Under the pieces are notes generated by a model. The model was not told where the DNA came from, made no database searches, and saw only the letters and a program-made list of their open reading frames with translations. From Streptosporangiaceae bacterium (lineage in GTDB: Bacteria > Actinomycetota > Actinomycetes > Streptosporangiales > Streptosporangiaceae), in contig JASHQP010000486.1 in NCBI GenBank assembly GCA_030039095.1, positions 1 through 12,806 on the forward strand: a stretch of DNA of 12,806 nt. Reading direction: 5' to 3'. Made by a program: the position numbers and the translations under genes. Below are positions 12,510 through 12,806 of the stretch, one piece after another. How positions within the stretch are numbered: the first letter of the stretch is position 1; each line of letters opens with the position of its first letter.

Positions 12510-12806
12510 GTGGCAACCCGGTCCAGCCCCACAGCACGCCGCCGGCGACTCGCGACGGCGTTACGTCAGCTTCGCGAGGACCACAACCTGAACTGCACCG
12601 AGGCTGGCAAGGCCGTCGGCTGGTCAGAGTCGAAGGTCAGCCGCATCGAGACCGGCCGGGTCAAGATCGCCCAGCCCGACCTGGAACGCCTGCTCGACCT
12701 CTACGAGGTCACCGGCGAGACCCGCGCGGCGCTGCTAACCATGCGCCGGCAAGCCTCGCACCGTGGCTGGTGGCACTCCTACTCTGACGCCGTGCCGGCG
12801 TACTTC
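12510..12806 (+). CDS. XRE-family HTH regulator, DUF5753 type (partial, C-terminus outside window)
   Basis: GTG 12510 with GGAGG 7 bases upstream; 99 codons are open to the window end. Residues ~12-70 form an XRE helix-turn-helix: RRRRLATALRQLRED, NCTEAGKAVGWSESKVSRIETGR with the SKVSRIE recognition region, then LERLLDLYEVTGETRAALL. The following RGWWHSYSDAVPAYF is the usual junction into a DUF5753 domain in WhiJ/BldB-pathway-type regulators of Streptomyces. Full members are ~280 aa. It is divergent from the RsbW-like ATPase and probably regulates both sides through the shared inverted repeat. Codon 18 is TTA. Confidence 0.88.
   Translation, partial: MATRSSPTARRRRLATALRQLREDHNLNCTEAGKAVGWSESKVSRIETGRVKIAQPDLERLLDLYEVTGETRAALLTMRRQASHRGWWHSYSDAVPAYF

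Overview
The window is high-GC DNA from a filamentous actinomycete. Strong G/C bias at third codon positions, GTG starts, TAGGAT-type -10 boxes, a Phd/VapC toxin-antitoxin pair and an XRE/DUF5753-type regulator facing an RsbW-like ATPase all fit Streptomyces or a relative (Streptomycetales, Catenulisporales or Streptosporangiales). The genus cannot be fixed from this sequence. There are no rRNA, tRNA or CRISPR features.

Layout. (1) 1-1974, minus strand: two beta-helix-type genes in tandem. One is a secreted protein with PMP-like GGGI repeats. The other is a cytosolic pentapeptide-like protein of the type often called 'oxidoreductase', cut by the window start. (2) 1975-2337: intergenic DNA holding the first ~39 codons of an IS4-family transposase, a dead insertion-sequence stub. 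(3) 2338-2724: a VOC (glyoxalase-fold) protein. (4) 2725-9308: the centre of the window, a secreted glycoside-hydrolase pair, GH92 (alpha-mannosidase type) then GH27 (alpha-galactosidase type), 74 bp apart. Two LacI-type palindromes lie upstream, one of them a perfect palindrome at the predicted transcription start next to the ribosome binding site. The GH92 enzyme carries two homologous CBM-like beta-sandwich modules, one nested inside its N-terminal catalytic fold and one at the C-terminus. (5) 9309-10900: accessory debris around a toxin-antitoxin operon. It holds a histidine-kinase fragment with only the ATPase domain, a vapBC pair with its own operator palindrome, and the C-terminal remnant of an Rpn/PD-(D/E)XK-like protein. 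(6) 10919-11545: an MBL-fold hydrolase, apparently leaderless. (7) 11596-12806: a small regulatory module. An RsbW-like ATPase plus an 86-aa unknown protein form a minus-strand operon, divergent from an XRE regulator cut by the window end. The two promoters overlap inside one 29-bp inverted repeat.

How the genes may work together: GH92 and GH27 have signal peptides and carbohydrate-binding modules. They would trim terminal alpha-mannose and alpha-galactose (or a related sugar) from an external glycan such as fungal galactomannan or glycoproteins, under repression by a LacI-family sensor encoded elsewhere. The final XRE/ATPase/small-protein cluster resembles the many whiJ/abaA-like developmental modules of Streptomyces. 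Three genes in the window (the pentapeptide-like gene, the 86-aa gene and the XRE gene) have a rare TTA codon within their first 18 codons, suggesting bldA (tRNA-Leu-UAA) control. I see no clearly new system. The best candidates for novelty are the nested/duplicated module in GH92 and the divergent regulatory node at 12350-12510.
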